From Pseudopedobacter alpinus (GTDB lineage Bacteria > Bacteroidota > Bacteroidia > Sphingobacteriales > Sphingobacteriaceae), in the NCBI RefSeq assembly GCF_042684645.1, contig NZ_JBHULV010000008.1, positions 248,001-312,000 of the forward strand: DNA of 64,000 bases. The letters run 5' to 3'. The notes under the pieces were generated by a model. That model ran no database searches and was not told the origin of the DNA. It saw nothing but the letters and a program-made list of their open reading frames with translations. A program made the position numbers and the translations under genes. Positions 45,776 through 54,565 of this stretch are shown piece by piece; the first letter of the stretch is position 1, and each line of letters starts with the position of its first letter.

Positions 45776-46969
45776 ATGGATATAAAGAGATATTTTAATT
45801 TAAAGACATTATTGTCACTTGCTGCTATTATAGCCTTGTCCTTTAGTCAAGTAATGGCTCAAGATGTTGCTAAAGTTACAGAAGACGTAACAAAAAATGA
45901 AGGCTTAGGTAAAACTGTAAGCTATTATTTACTGTTGTTTTTACTTGTTTGCATTTTTGTTGGGATAGTTGGAAAAATATTACAGGTTTATGAATTAACA
46001 CGTAATATTCAAGGAAAAAAAGACGGAATACGTTGGGACAGAATTAATGGAATATTGTTTCTTGTTCTTTTAGTAGCTGGTTTATACGGTACTTATTGGT
46101 CTTATACAGTTCAAGGTGCAATGATTTTACCCGAAGCAGCTTCGGTACACGGACTAGAAATAGACTCCATGTTTAATATCACATTAATCATTACCACAGT
46201 TGTATTTATAATAACACATATTTTATTGTTTGCTTTTGGATATTTATACAATAGCAGCAAAAAAAAGAAGGCTTATTTTTATCCTCATAATAATACGTTA
46301 GAGAAATACTGGACAATTACTCCAGCTATTGTTTTAACAGTTTTGGTTTTAATGGGTTTCTTTACTTGGAGAGGTATTACAAATGTGCCATTGAATCAGG
46401 CTAAAGACGCATTACAGATTGACGTTACAGCTCATCAATTTGCTTGGGATGTTAGATATGGTGGTAAAGACAATGTAAATGGCAAGAAAAATTATAAATT
46501 AATTGGAAGTTTAAATGGTTTAAATAATCTAGGTTTAGATTTGTCAGATCCTAAAAACTTTGATGATTTAAAGGTTACTGAAATTGTATTACCTGTAAAC
46601 AAATCAGTTAGATTTACGTTGAGTTCTCAAGATGTTTTGCATAGTTTTTACATGCCTCATTTTAGAGTTCAGATGAACTGTGTTCCTGGAATGGCAACTT
46701 ATTTTCAATTTACACCAAACGTTACAACTGCAGAAATGCGTGATAAAACTAACGACCCTAAATTTGAGTACCAATTATACTGTGCTAAAATTTGTGGAGG
46801 TTCTCATTATAACATGAAATTTGCTGTTAGAGTTGTATCCGAAAGAGAGTACGCTGAGTGGTTGAAAGAACAGAAACCAATTGTTACAGATGATATGAAA
46901 AAAGAATATCAGTTAGCTATGGAAAGTAATGTAACTGAATCAAAAACAAAAATTGCATTAAATAACTAA
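45776..46969 (+). CDS. coxB: Cytochrome c oxidase subunit II (CuA)
   Basis: Electron-entry subunit of the terminal aa3-type oxidase. Signal peptide, three hydrophobic helices (one more than the usual two, ~50-70, ~85-110, ~135-160), then a further anchor and a periplasmic cupredoxin domain. The CuA ligands are seen in SFYMPHFRVQMNCVPGM and C336-AKI-C340-GGS-H344-YN-M347. No fused cytochrome c domain (no CxxCH) follows, unlike many caa3 enzymes, so an external cytochrome must deliver electrons. Confidence 0.95.
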   Translation: MDIKRYFNLKTLLSLAAIIALSFSQVMAQDVAKVTEDVTKNEGLGKTVSYYLLLFLLVCIFVGIVGKILQVYELTRNIQGKKDGIRWDRINGILFLVLLVAGLYGTYWSYTVQGAMILPEAASVHGLEIDSMFNITLIITTVVFIITHILLFAFGYLYNSSKKKKAYFYPHNNTLEKYWTITPAIVLTVLVLMGFFTWRGITNVPLNQAKDALQIDVTAHQFAWDVRYGGKDNVNGKKNYKLIGSLNGLNNLGLDLSDPKNFDDLKVTEIVLPVNKSVRFTLSSQDVLHSFYMPHFRVQMNCVPGMATYFQFTPNVTTAEMRDKTNDPKFEYQLYCAKICGGSHYNMKFAVRVVSEREYAEWLKEQKPIVTDDMKKEYQLAMESNVTESKTKIALNN

Positions 46970-46990
46970 GATTAAACACAGAAGGAGATT

Positions 46991-48883
46991 ATGTCAACAG
47001 TTGCAATTCATAACACAGCAATAAACCATGATGACCATGCACACGAGCATCATCATGAAACATTCTTAACTAAATATGTTTTTAGTCAAGATCATAAAAT
47101 GATTGCAAAGCAATTTCTTATCACTGGTATAGTGATGGGTGTTGTTGCTATGCTATTATCAATTTTATTCAGGATTCAATTAGCTTATCCTGATGAGAGT
47201 TTTCCATTATTAGAAATATTATTAGGTAAGTTTGCGCCAGAAGGTCGTTTAGATCCGAACTTTTATCTTTCTTTGGTTACTATCCATGGTACAATCATGG
47301 TGTTTTTTGTATTAACAGCTGGTTTAAGTGGTACTTTTTCTAATTTATTAATACCACTACAATTAGGAGCCAGAGATATGGCGTCTCCATTCATGAATAT
47401 GCTTTCATACTGGTTTTTCCTTGTTGCAAGTGTAATCATGTTATCTACTTTTTTTATAGAATCAGGTCCTGCAGGGGCTGGATGGACAATTTATCCACCT
47501 CTATCAGCATTACCTAAGTCTATGCCAGGTTCTGGTCTAGGGATGACATTGTGGTTAGTATCTATGGTTCTTTTCGTTGCATCGCAATTAATGGGTGGTA
47601 TCAACTATGTTTCTACTGTATTAAATATGCGTACCAAAGGTATGGACTTATGGAAAATGCCTTTAACTATCTGGTCATTCTTTTTAACTGCTATTGTAGG
47701 TATTCTATCATTCCCTGTATTAGTTGCAGCTGTAGTTTTGTTAATCTTTGACAGAAGTTTTGGTACTTCTTTCTATTTATCAGATATTTTTATTGGCGGT
47801 CAAGCTATTCCTAATGAAGGTGGTAGTCCTATATTATTCCAACATTTATTTTGGTTTTTAGGTCACCCAGAGGTTTACATTGTATTAATGCCTGCTTTAG
47901 GTCTTACCTCAGAAGTTATTGCTACAAATTCACGTAAACCAATTTTTGGTTACCATGCAATGGTGTACTCTTTAATAGGTATAACAGTATTATCTTTTAT
48001 TGTTTGGGGTCACCACATGTTTGTTACCGGTATGAATCCTTTCTTAGGTGGGGTTTTCATGATAACGACATTAATTATTGCGGTACCTTCTGCTGTTAAA
48101 ACATTCAACTATTTAGCAACATTATGGAGAGGTAACATCAGATTTACACCTGCAATGCTTTTTGGTATAGGTTTGGTTTCTTTCTTTATTTCTGGTGGTT
48201 TAACTGGATTATTTTTAGGGAATGCTGCTTTAGATATCAACTTACATGATACCTATTTTGTTGTAGCTCACTTTCACTTAGTAATGGGTTCTGCTGCAAT
48301 ATTTGGTATGTTAGCAGGTATTTACCACTGGTTCCCTAAAATGTTTGGAAGAATGATGAATGCTAAATTAGGTTATCTACACTTTTGGTTAACTTTTATC
48401 TCAGCTTATCTGGTATTCTTCCCAATGCACTTTATGGGTTTAGACGGTGTGCCACGTAGATATTATGCCTTCACAGAGTTTGAGTCAATGAGCGAATGGC
48501 TATCAGTAAATAAATTTATTACATGGTCAGCAATTTTGGGTGCAGTAGCTCAAGTAGCTTTCTTGTACAACTTCTTTTATTCTATTTTCTTTGGTCAAAA
48601 AGCAACTCAAAACCCATGGGAATCTACAACTTTAGAGTGGACTACACCAGTTGAAAGAATACATGGTAACTGGCCAGGTGAAATTCCAACTGTTTACCGT
48701 TGGCCTTATGATTATAGCAAGCCAGGTCATGAAACAGATTTCATTATGCAAACAACTCCACTTTCTCAAACCATGAGTTCTAATATGCCACATGACTTTG
48801 ATGGAAACGAGGAGGCAGAGAAAATCCAAGAAAAATGGAATCTTGAGCACAATCCTGTAAATAAAAATGAGGAAGTAAAATAA
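46991..48883 (+). CDS. coxA: Cytochrome c oxidase subunit I
   Basis: Catalytic heme-copper oxidase subunit (heme a, heme a3-CuB), proton pumping. 630 aa with 12+ helices. Typical motifs: HGTIMVFFVLTAG, the CuB-His/Tyr segment WFLGHPEVYIVLMPALG, the His pair WGHHMF, and HDTYFVVAHFHLVMG holding the heme ligands. A His-rich N-terminus (HDDHAHEHHHE) is notable and may bind metal. Starts 21 bp after coxB with AGGAG upstream. A terminator follows. Confidence 0.97.
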   Translation: MSTVAIHNTAINHDDHAHEHHHETFLTKYVFSQDHKMIAKQFLITGIVMGVVAMLLSILFRIQLAYPDESFPLLEILLGKFAPEGRLDPNFYLSLVTIHGTIMVFFVLTAGLSGTFSNLLIPLQLGARDMASPFMNMLSYWFFLVASVIMLSTFFIESGPAGAGWTIYPPLSALPKSMPGSGLGMTLWLVSMVLFVASQLMGGINYVSTVLNMRTKGMDLWKMPLTIWSFFLTAIVGILSFPVLVAAVVLLIFDRSFGTSFYLSDIFIGGQAIPNEGGSPILFQHLFWFLGHPEVYIVLMPALGLTSEVIATNSRKPIFGYHAMVYSLIGITVLSFIVWGHHMFVTGMNPFLGGVFMITTLIIAVPSAVKTFNYLATLWRGNIRFTPAMLFGIGLVSFFISGGLTGLFLGNAALDINLHDTYFVVAHFHLVMGSAAIFGMLAGIYHWFPKMFGRMMNAKLGYLHFWLTFISAYLVFFPMHFMGLDGVPRRYYAFTEFESMSEWLSVNKFITWSAILGAVAQVAFLYNFFYSIFFGQKATQNPWESTTLEWTTPVERIHGNWPGEIPTVYRWPYDYSKPGHETDFIMQTTPLSQTMSSNMPHDFDGNEEAEKIQEKWNLEHNPVNKNEEVK

Positions 48884-48904
48884 TATTTTCTTAACAAAGA
48901 TATA

Positions 48905-48945
48905 ATTGGGGTATCCTGTAATTTAATTACTGATACCCCAATTTT
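48905..48945 (+). terminator. Terminator after coxA
   Basis: A perfect 11-bp stem ATTGGGGTATC / GATACCCCAAT with a 16-nt loop and T5. It lies only 12 bp before the ctaA start, so ctaA may need read-through or its own promoter within this element. Confidence 0.85.
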
Positions 48946-48957
48946 TATAAAATCGCA

Positions 48958-50019
48958 ATGCACTCAAAAGCTGAAAAACGTTTTTTATTAGCTAATCTAA
49001 CCACTTTAATTTCTCTTTTCCTGCTCATACTTGCAGGCGGAGTAGTTAGAAGTTCAGGTTCTGGTATGGGTTGCCCAGATTGGCCTAAATGTTTTGATCA
49101 GTATATTCCTCCAACAGATATTACTCAACTTCCTCTTGATTATAAAGAGAAGTATGTTGAGCAAAGAATAGCAAAGAATGAACGTTTTGCTAAATTATTG
49201 GATAAGGCGGGCTATACTGATTTAGCTGTAAAAGTGAGGCATGATGAGACCATTGGTATTCCTGAGGAATTTAATGCTGCTAAAACTTATATAGAATACA
49301 TTAACAGATTAATTGGAGCTTTAACAGGGTTGTTTTTATTAGCATGCTTCTTTTATTCCATATCACTGTTAAAAACTAAACCAATTGTTTTCTGGCTAAG
49401 TTTTTTAAATCTATTTTTAGTGGTATTTCAAGCTTGGTTAGGTTCTATCGTTGTATCAACAAACTTGTTAGCATGGGTAATAACTGTACACATGTTAGTT
49501 GCTATATTAATTTTAGGTGTTGCCTTGTACACTTATTTTGCTGTAAAAACACATGTTTTTAACTTAAAAATCAGCTTAAAACAGTTATGGTTGTTAAGAA
49601 TCGTTTCTCTATTAGTTATCATCGTTTCGGTAATACAAATTACTGTAGGTACAGAGGTAAGAGAGGGTATTGATGCTGTTAAAATTACTTTCCCAGAATT
49701 AGAGCGTAGTTTATGGTTAACAGAAACTGGAAGGATATTTACACAGCATAAAGATTTGGTTTGGTTGTATTTAGGGCTTAGTTTAGTTTTTTTTACATTA
49801 ATCAAAAGGACAAGAATTACAGGTTTATTGCAAAACCTGTCTTTAATAATGATATTATTGTTTTTAGCACAAGTTTTTACAGGATTAGTTCTTACATATT
49901 TTGCACTAGCACCATGGGCACAAGCAGCACACGTACTGTTAGCAACTATTTTATTTTCGGTACAACTTTATTTACTTTTTATTGTTTTTAGTAAAAAGGA
50001 AAATTTAATTAAATTATAG
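48958..50019 (+). CDS. ctaA: Heme A synthase (CtaA/COX15 family)
   Basis: Oxidises heme O to heme A for the aa3 oxidase. 353 aa with about eight helices. The N-terminal half has LAGGVVRSSGSGMGCPDWPKCFDQYIPPT, carrying a CxxxxxxC pair, and NRLIGALTGLFLL; the C-terminal half has TVGTEVREGIDA and HKDLVWLYLG, typical of the COX15 type. The stop overlaps the GTG start of ctaB by one base. Confidence 0.94.
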   Translation: MHSKAEKRFLLANLTTLISLFLLILAGGVVRSSGSGMGCPDWPKCFDQYIPPTDITQLPLDYKEKYVEQRIAKNERFAKLLDKAGYTDLAVKVRHDETIGIPEEFNAAKTYIEYINRLIGALTGLFLLACFFYSISLLKTKPIVFWLSFLNLFLVVFQAWLGSIVVSTNLLAWVITVHMLVAILILGVALYTYFAVKTHVFNLKISLKQLWLLRIVSLLVIIVSVIQITVGTEVREGIDAVKITFPELERSLWLTETGRIFTQHKDLVWLYLGLSLVFFTLIKRTRITGLLQNLSLIMILLFLAQVFTGLVLTYFALAPWAQAAHVLLATILFSVQLYLLFIVFSKKENLIKL

Positions 50020-50876
50020 TGGGGCAGTTTTTTAAAGATTTTAAAAATTTAATTAAATTAAGACTTACTTTTTTGGTTGTTTTTTCCGCTTCAATTTGTT
50101 TTCTAATTGCAGAAGAGAGTCAGGCAGGCATTAATTGGATAAGTTGGTTAAAATTAGTTATCGGAGGTTTCTTAGTTACTTCAGCAGCTAATGGATTTAA
50201 TGAAATTATTGAAAAAGACCTTGATAAGTTGATGAAGAGAACTTGTGACAGGCCATTGCCTTCTGGCAGGATGACTAACGGCCAAGCACTTGTTTTGAGT
50301 TTGGTAATGGGCATATCCGGTACTTATTTATTAGGAAGCTTAAATATACTAACAGGACTTTTATCCGTATTTTCAATTTTTCTTTATGCATTTATTTATA
50401 CTCCATTAAAAAGAAAATCTCCTATTGCTGTTTTTGTTGGAGCATTTCCTGGAGCTTTACCTCCATTAATTGGTTACGTAGCTGCACATGGTAAAATCGA
50501 TACCATAGCCTTAGTTTTATTTGGAATACAGTTTGTTTGGCAGTTTCCACATTTTTGGGCCATTGCTTGGGTATTAGATGATGATTACAAGAAAGCAGGA
50601 TTTAGGCTATTACCCACCACACATAGAGATAAAACAAGTGCTGTTATTACTTGGGCTTCCACTTTAGTATTAATTCCTGTAAGTTTATTACCCACCTATT
50701 TTGGTTTTGGGGGAGATTTAATAGCAATAGTATCGTTAATAATTGGAATCATTTTCTCTTATCAAGCATTTGTACTTATGCAAAAGTTAGATATTAAATC
50801 AGCTCAAAGGCTAATGTTTGGTAGTTTTATATATTTGCCAGTAGTACAACTGGTGTTATTGTTTAATTTAAAATAG
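50019..50876 (+). CDS. ctaB: Protoheme IX farnesyltransferase (heme O synthase)
   Basis: Adds the farnesyl tail to heme B to make heme O, the substrate of CtaA. UbiA-family membrane prenyltransferase of ~285 aa with the Asp-rich motif NGFNEIIEKDLDKLMKRTCDRPLPSGRM and the second motif YTPLKRKSPIAVFVGAFPGALPPLIGYVAA. It starts with GTG at 50019, overlapping the ctaA stop by one base, which implies translational coupling. Confidence 0.95.
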   Translation: MGQFFKDFKNLIKLRLTFLVVFSASICFLIAEESQAGINWISWLKLVIGGFLVTSAANGFNEIIEKDLDKLMKRTCDRPLPSGRMTNGQALVLSLVMGISGTYLLGSLNILTGLLSVFSIFLYAFIYTPLKRKSPIAVFVGAFPGALPPLIGYVAAHGKIDTIALVLFGIQFVWQFPHFWAIAWVLDDDYKKAGFRLLPTTHRDKTSAVITWASTLVLIPVSLLPTYFGFGGDLIAIVSLIIGIIFSYQAFVLMQKLDIKSAQRLMFGSFIYLPVVQLVLLFNLK

Positions 50877-50878
50877 AT

Positions 50879-51457
50879 ATGATGGCAGTTAATAAAGATT
50901 TGGACAGACATAACCTGCAACCTAAAAAGTTTATTCTATGGCTTTTTATTGTGTCTTCTATTATATTTTTTGCAGGTCTTACCAGTGGTTTTATTGTATA
51001 TTCTGGTGATGGTTTAAGGAAAAGTTTAAATGTGCCTTTGCCTAAAGTATTTTTATATAGTACAGTAGTAATTGTAATTAGTAGTATTACCATGCACTTG
51101 GCTTTTTTAAAAGCTAAGCAATTAAAATTTGGTTTACAAAGATTATGGCTATGGGTAACTTTTGTTTTGGGTGTAGTTTTTATTAGTTTACAAGTTTACG
51201 GTTGGACAGTTTGGACTGATTTGGGAGTGTTTTTTGTTAATTCTAACGCTACAATTAGTTTTGTTTACGCTTTTACACTATTTCATATAGTGCATATACT
51301 TGCTGGGTTAATTATGCTAATAACCGCATTAATAAGTAGTTACAGTAAAGTTCCGAATGTTACAAGTACTTTTAGAATAGAAATTTCGTCTATTTTTTGG
51401 CATTTTGTAGATATTCTATGGATATATTTATACCTTTTCTTACTTTTGAACCAGTAA
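50879..51457 (+). CDS. Cytochrome c oxidase subunit III-like protein (first copy)
   Basis: 192 aa with five predicted helices of the heme-copper oxidase subunit III family (FAGLTSGFIVYSGDG, GWTVWTDLGVFFVNSNATISFVYAFTLFHIVHILAGLIMLI, FWHFVDILWIYLYLFLLL). The C-terminal HFVDxxW motif is typical. It starts 2 bp after ctaB; two ATG codons lie in tandem at the start. A second subunit III gene follows, a common arrangement in Bacteroidota. Confidence 0.9.
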   Translation: MMAVNKDLDRHNLQPKKFILWLFIVSSIIFFAGLTSGFIVYSGDGLRKSLNVPLPKVFLYSTVVIVISSITMHLAFLKAKQLKFGLQRLWLWVTFVLGVVFISLQVYGWTVWTDLGVFFVNSNATISFVYAFTLFHIVHILAGLIMLITALISSYSKVPNVTSTFRIEISSIFWHFVDILWIYLYLFLLLNQ

Positions 51458-51487
51458 AATTTTACTCAGAAATTACAACTTTATTAT

Positions 51488-52189
51488 TTGATGGATACAA
51501 CAGCAAAATTAGACGAAGTTAAAACCACTCCCTGGAGCGGAGGCAGATCACCATTCTCTGTGGAATATGGTAAACTGATGATGTGGTTTTTTCTTTTATC
51601 AGATGCATTTACATTTTCTGCATTTCTGATTTATTACGGATCACAGAGGTTTAGTAAAATGACATGGCCAGATCCTGACATTGTCTTTCAATCTATTCCA
51701 GGTATTACAGACCATGGCGCTCCTTTAGTTTTCGTAGGAATCATGACTTTTATATTAATTATGAGTTCTGTTACGATGGTTTTAGCCGTAGAAGCAGGAC
51801 ATCGTAACTCAAAAAAAGAAGTTATATGGTGGATGGTTGCAACTATTATTGGCGGTTTCATGTTTTTGGGTTGCCAAGCTTTAGAATGGTCTCATTTACA
51901 CCATGAAGGTTTTTGGTGGGGAACAATACCAGGACCAGAAGCTGTTAGTGCACTTGGTGCCGATAACATTAGTGCGCAACAATTTGCAAACCTATTTTTT
52001 ACAATAACTGGTTTCCATGGTTTTCACGTTTTTTCAGGTGTTATCATTAATATTATTATTTTAATAATGACGATGCTTGGTGTGTTTGAAAGAAGAGGAC
52101 ACTACCTAATGATTGAGAAAGTTGGTCTTTACTGGCACTTTGTAGATTTAGTTTGGGTATTCGTGTTTACCTTCTTTTATTTAGTATAA
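51488..52189 (+). CDS. coxC: Cytochrome c oxidase subunit III (second copy)
   Basis: 233 aa, longer than the preceding copy and closer to the standard subunit III: MMWFFLLSDAFTFSAFLIYYGSQR, GCQALEWSHLHHEGFWWG, FFTITGFHGFHVFSGVIINI and the terminal YWHFVDLVWVFVFTFFYL. It belongs to the aa3 oxidase and lies between the first subunit III gene and the small subunit IV gene, all with gaps of 18-30 bp. Confidence 0.93.
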   Translation: MMDTTAKLDEVKTTPWSGGRSPFSVEYGKLMMWFFLLSDAFTFSAFLIYYGSQRFSKMTWPDPDIVFQSIPGITDHGAPLVFVGIMTFILIMSSVTMVLAVEAGHRNSKKEVIWWMVATIIGGFMFLGCQALEWSHLHHEGFWWGTIPGPEAVSALGADNISAQQFANLFFTITGFHGFHVFSGVIINIIILIMTMLGVFERRGHYLMIEKVGLYWHFVDLVWVFVFTFFYLV

Positions 52190-52207
52190 TTTTAAAATTT
52201 AATTAAG

Positions 52208-52546
52208 ATGTCAGCAGATCATACAAATGTAGAACATGCAGAAGAGCATGCGTCAATGTCTAAAGGTAAAATTTGGAAAGTGTTTTTCTATTTGTTAGGT
52301 ATAACCGTTGTTGAGTTTATAATAGCTTTAGCAGTTCCTGAAACAATGATGTCTTTAGGAGTTAGAAATTTTCTTTACATCGCTTTAACTTTAGTGAAGG
52401 CATATTATATAGTTGCATTTTTTATGCACTTGAAATTTGAAAAATATGCTTTAATTGTAGGGCTTCTTGTATCCTTTATTTTTATTGCGTATTTCATTGT
52501 ATTAATGTTAGTAGAGGGAAATTTCTTGAACCTTCACATGAACTAA
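52208..52546 (+). CDS. Cytochrome c oxidase subunit IV-like protein
   Basis: 112 aa with three helices: KVFFYLLGITVVEFIIALAVP, FLYIALTLVKAYYIVAFFMHLKFE, and a C-terminal hydrophobic segment. It matches the bacterial COX4 small-subunit family, which stabilises the CuB site of subunit I. A His/Glu-rich N-terminus precedes the first helix. The last base of its stop is the first base of the next ORF (1-bp overlap). Confidence 0.88.
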   Translation: MSADHTNVEHAEEHASMSKGKIWKVFFYLLGITVVEFIIALAVPETMMSLGVRNFLYIALTLVKAYYIVAFFMHLKFEKYALIVGLLVSFIFIAYFIVLMLVEGNFLNLHMN

Positions 52547-53247
52547 TGAGTAGGAACAAATTTCCTTTAAAAAAAATATTAATCCTGGTAACCATCTTAG
52601 CGGTTCCAGGATTTTTGTATTATTTACTACAAGCAAAAGGTAAAAATAGGTACAAACCATTACCCATTTTAGGGCCTAAGATTGTTGCCGGAACTTTTCA
52701 TACAAAAAGAGGCGAGAAAATTCCAGACACAATATATCACGCTATAAATTACCCGGTTTTGTTTGATAGCAATGGTGACTCAGTGCTACTAGCTAAAAAT
52801 ACGCAACAATTAATTATTGTTAATTTTTTTTATAGCCGTAATAAGGAAGTTTTACCATTAGTGAATGAGCAACTAAGTGCTTTACAAGAAGAGTATAAGG
52901 ACAATAAGCGTATTAAATTTGTATCTATTAGTATAGATCCTGATTTTGATAAGCCTAACCTTCTTAAATCTTTTGAAACTGAAATTGGGGCTAAATTTAA
53001 TAAATGGAATTTGCTAACTGCTGATACCAGCGTAACTTACCGTTTAGCCAGAAATCAATTTTTTGTAAATGCGGTTCAAATTGATAAAAACAATTTTATT
53101 TTTAGCGACAAACTCATTTTATTAGACGCTGATAATAGAATTAGAGGATATTATACTGGAACTTCTAGGGATGAAGGAAAAAGATTGAGTGATGAAATTA
53201 AAGTCTTGATTACCGAAGAATTAAGAAAAATTAAGGTAGAAGGTTAA
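52546..53247 (+). CDS. SCO1/SenC-like protein lacking the copper-binding residues
   Basis: 233 aa: an N-terminal membrane anchor (ILILVTILAVPGFLYYLL) and a thioredoxin-like SCO domain. The family order is clear: LIIVNFFYS...LSALQEEY, KFVSISIDPDFD, WNLLTADTSVTYRLA, FFVNA, LILLDADNRIRGYYTG. But the CxxxC copper/redox motif expected after NFF is replaced by SRNKEV, the distal His is missing (NNFIFSDKLILLD), and the protein has no cysteine at all. It cannot act as a standard CuA chaperone. It remains in the oxidase operon, overlapping the subunit IV gene by 1 bp. Confidence 0.85.
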   Translation: MSRNKFPLKKILILVTILAVPGFLYYLLQAKGKNRYKPLPILGPKIVAGTFHTKRGEKIPDTIYHAINYPVLFDSNGDSVLLAKNTQQLIIVNFFYSRNKEVLPLVNEQLSALQEEYKDNKRIKFVSISIDPDFDKPNLLKSFETEIGAKFNKWNLLTADTSVTYRLARNQFFVNAVQIDKNNFIFSDKLILLDADNRIRGYYTGTSRDEGKRLSDEIKVLITEELRKIKVEG

Positions 53248-53279
53248 AACAAAAATACCTTCATATAAGTTTATAAAAG

Positions 53280-53852
53280 ATGAGTGATAAATTAATTTTT
53301 AGATTGATTACAGGGATATCTATTTTTGTCTTAGTTGTGGTAGTAATACTAAATAGAAAACTTATACCTGTAACTATACCTACTCCAAGTTTTGTGTATT
53401 TTTTACCAACACTTAATGCAATAATTAATGGTACTTGTACTGTGTTGTTATTGATATCATTATATTTTATTAAGCAAAAAAATATTGAAGCACACAAAAG
53501 AACCAATATTTTAACATTTATTTTATCGTCTCTTTTCTTAGTGTCATATATTATTTTTCATTATTTCGCTCCTGAAACTAAATACGGAGATTTAAACAAT
53601 GATGGCATATTAAATGCAGAAGAAGTAAGTTCAGCAGGCAATTTAAGGTATGTTTACTACGTTATTTTGGTGAGTCATATTATTTTAGCAGCTGGTGTAT
53701 TACCTTTAATATTATTGAGCTTTTACAAAGGCTTGCAAATGCAGGTAGAAAAGCACCGTAAACTGGTAAGGTGGAGTTATCCTATATGGCTTTATGTTAC
53801 TTCTACAGGCGTAATTGTTTATTTAATGGTTTCCCCATATTACAATTTTTAA
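53280..53852 (+). CDS. DUF420 membrane protein
   Basis: 190 aa with five hydrophobic segments and the layout of DUF420 (CtaM-like) proteins: LPTLNAIINGTCTVLLLISLYFIKQKNIEAHKRTNILTF, then YVILVSHIILAAGVLPLILLSFYKGL, then HRKLVRWSYPIWLYVTSTGVIVYLM. Conserved His residues in HKRTN, SHIIL and HRKL suggest metal or heme contact. Family members are linked to assembly of heme-copper oxidase; the position in this cluster supports that. Confidence 0.88.
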   Translation: MSDKLIFRLITGISIFVLVVVVILNRKLIPVTIPTPSFVYFLPTLNAIINGTCTVLLLISLYFIKQKNIEAHKRTNILTFILSSLFLVSYIIFHYFAPETKYGDLNNDGILNAEEVSSAGNLRYVYYVILVSHIILAAGVLPLILLSFYKGLQMQVEKHRKLVRWSYPIWLYVTSTGVIVYLMVSPYYNF

Positions 53853-53863
53853 ATTTTAAGCAC

Positions 53864-54139
53864 ATGAAATATTCAAAACTTTTAACAGTTACTTTATTTG
53901 TACTTGTTTTGGTTTGCTTAAGTAATACAACATTTGCACAATGTGCAATGTGTCAAGCTACGGTTGAATCAAATTTGAAAGGAGGAGGTAATACAGGTAG
54001 CGGACTTAATAAAGGGATTATGTATTTATTAGCAGCTCCGTACTTAATTATTGCAGGCATAGGTGTTTTATGGTATAAGAAATATCGTAAAAAAGATATT
54101 GTAATAGATATGAAAGCTGAAAAAATAAACTTAAATTAA
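53864..54139 (+). CDS. Small membrane protein with a CAMC motif
   Basis: ATG 53864 gives 91 aa: a signal peptide (LLTVTLFVLVLVCLSNTTFAQ), a CAMC motif directly after the cleavage site, a Gly-rich linker (NLKGGGNTGSGLN), one membrane helix (MYLLAAPYLIIAGIGVLWY) and a basic tail. The frame is open to 53771, inside the DUF420 gene, but the signal peptide fixes the start. The extracytoplasmic CxxC may bind copper or be redox active, useful for oxidase assembly; this is inference. A terminator follows immediately. Confidence 0.75.
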   Translation: MKYSKLLTVTLFVLVLVCLSNTTFAQCAMCQATVESNLKGGGNTGSGLNKGIMYLLAAPYLIIAGIGVLWYKKYRKKDIVIDMKAEKINLN

Positions 54140-54144
54140 AACAT

Positions 54145-54172
54145 TCCCGTTTAACAGACGGGATTTTTTTTT
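54145..54172 (+). terminator. Terminator at the end of the respiratory block
   Basis: Stem TCCCGT / ACGGGA, loop TTAACAG, T9 tail ending 3 bp before the ATG of the DUF983 gene (54176). Confidence 0.85.
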
Positions 54173-54175
54173 ATT

Positions 54176-54565
54176 ATGGCAAAAACTCCAAAATTAAAAG
54201 CAATGCTTGAGGCCAAATGCCCACGTTGTAGAAGAGGCGATTTATTTAAAACATCAATGTATGGTTTTAAATCGCAGAAAATGCATGAAGTGTGCCCAAA
54301 ATGCGCCTTGCGTTATGAAGTTGAACCTGGTTACTTTTATGCTGCAATGTATGTGGGTTATGCTTTAAATGTTGCGCTTGCCGTAGCATTAGGTATTGCT
54401 ACGTATGTTTTTACAAATGAACAAGAGTCGCCATGGATTTATATTGGGGTTATTCTTTCATTTAGTTTATTATTAGCACCTGTAAATTTTAGGTATTCTA
54501 GAGTGATATTATTGTACTGGTTGTCTCCAAAAATAAAATACGTTTCTCATTATGACCACGATTAG
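54176..54565 (+). CDS. DUF983 zinc-ribbon membrane protein
   Basis: 129 aa. An N-terminal zinc-ribbon-like part has two Cys pairs (CPRCRRGDLF and CPKCALRYEVEPGYFYAAMYVGYALN), followed by two membrane helices. It matches DUF983, often found near oxidase genes. The start codon lies 3 bp after a terminator T tract, leaving no room for a separate leader, so it is either leaderless, read through, or translated from an RNA containing the hairpin. It overlaps the next gene by 14 bp. Confidence 0.88.
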   Translation: MAKTPKLKAMLEAKCPRCRRGDLFKTSMYGFKSQKMHEVCPKCALRYEVEPGYFYAAMYVGYALNVALAVALGIATYVFTNEQESPWIYIGVILSFSLLLAPVNFRYSRVILLYWLSPKIKYVSHYDHD

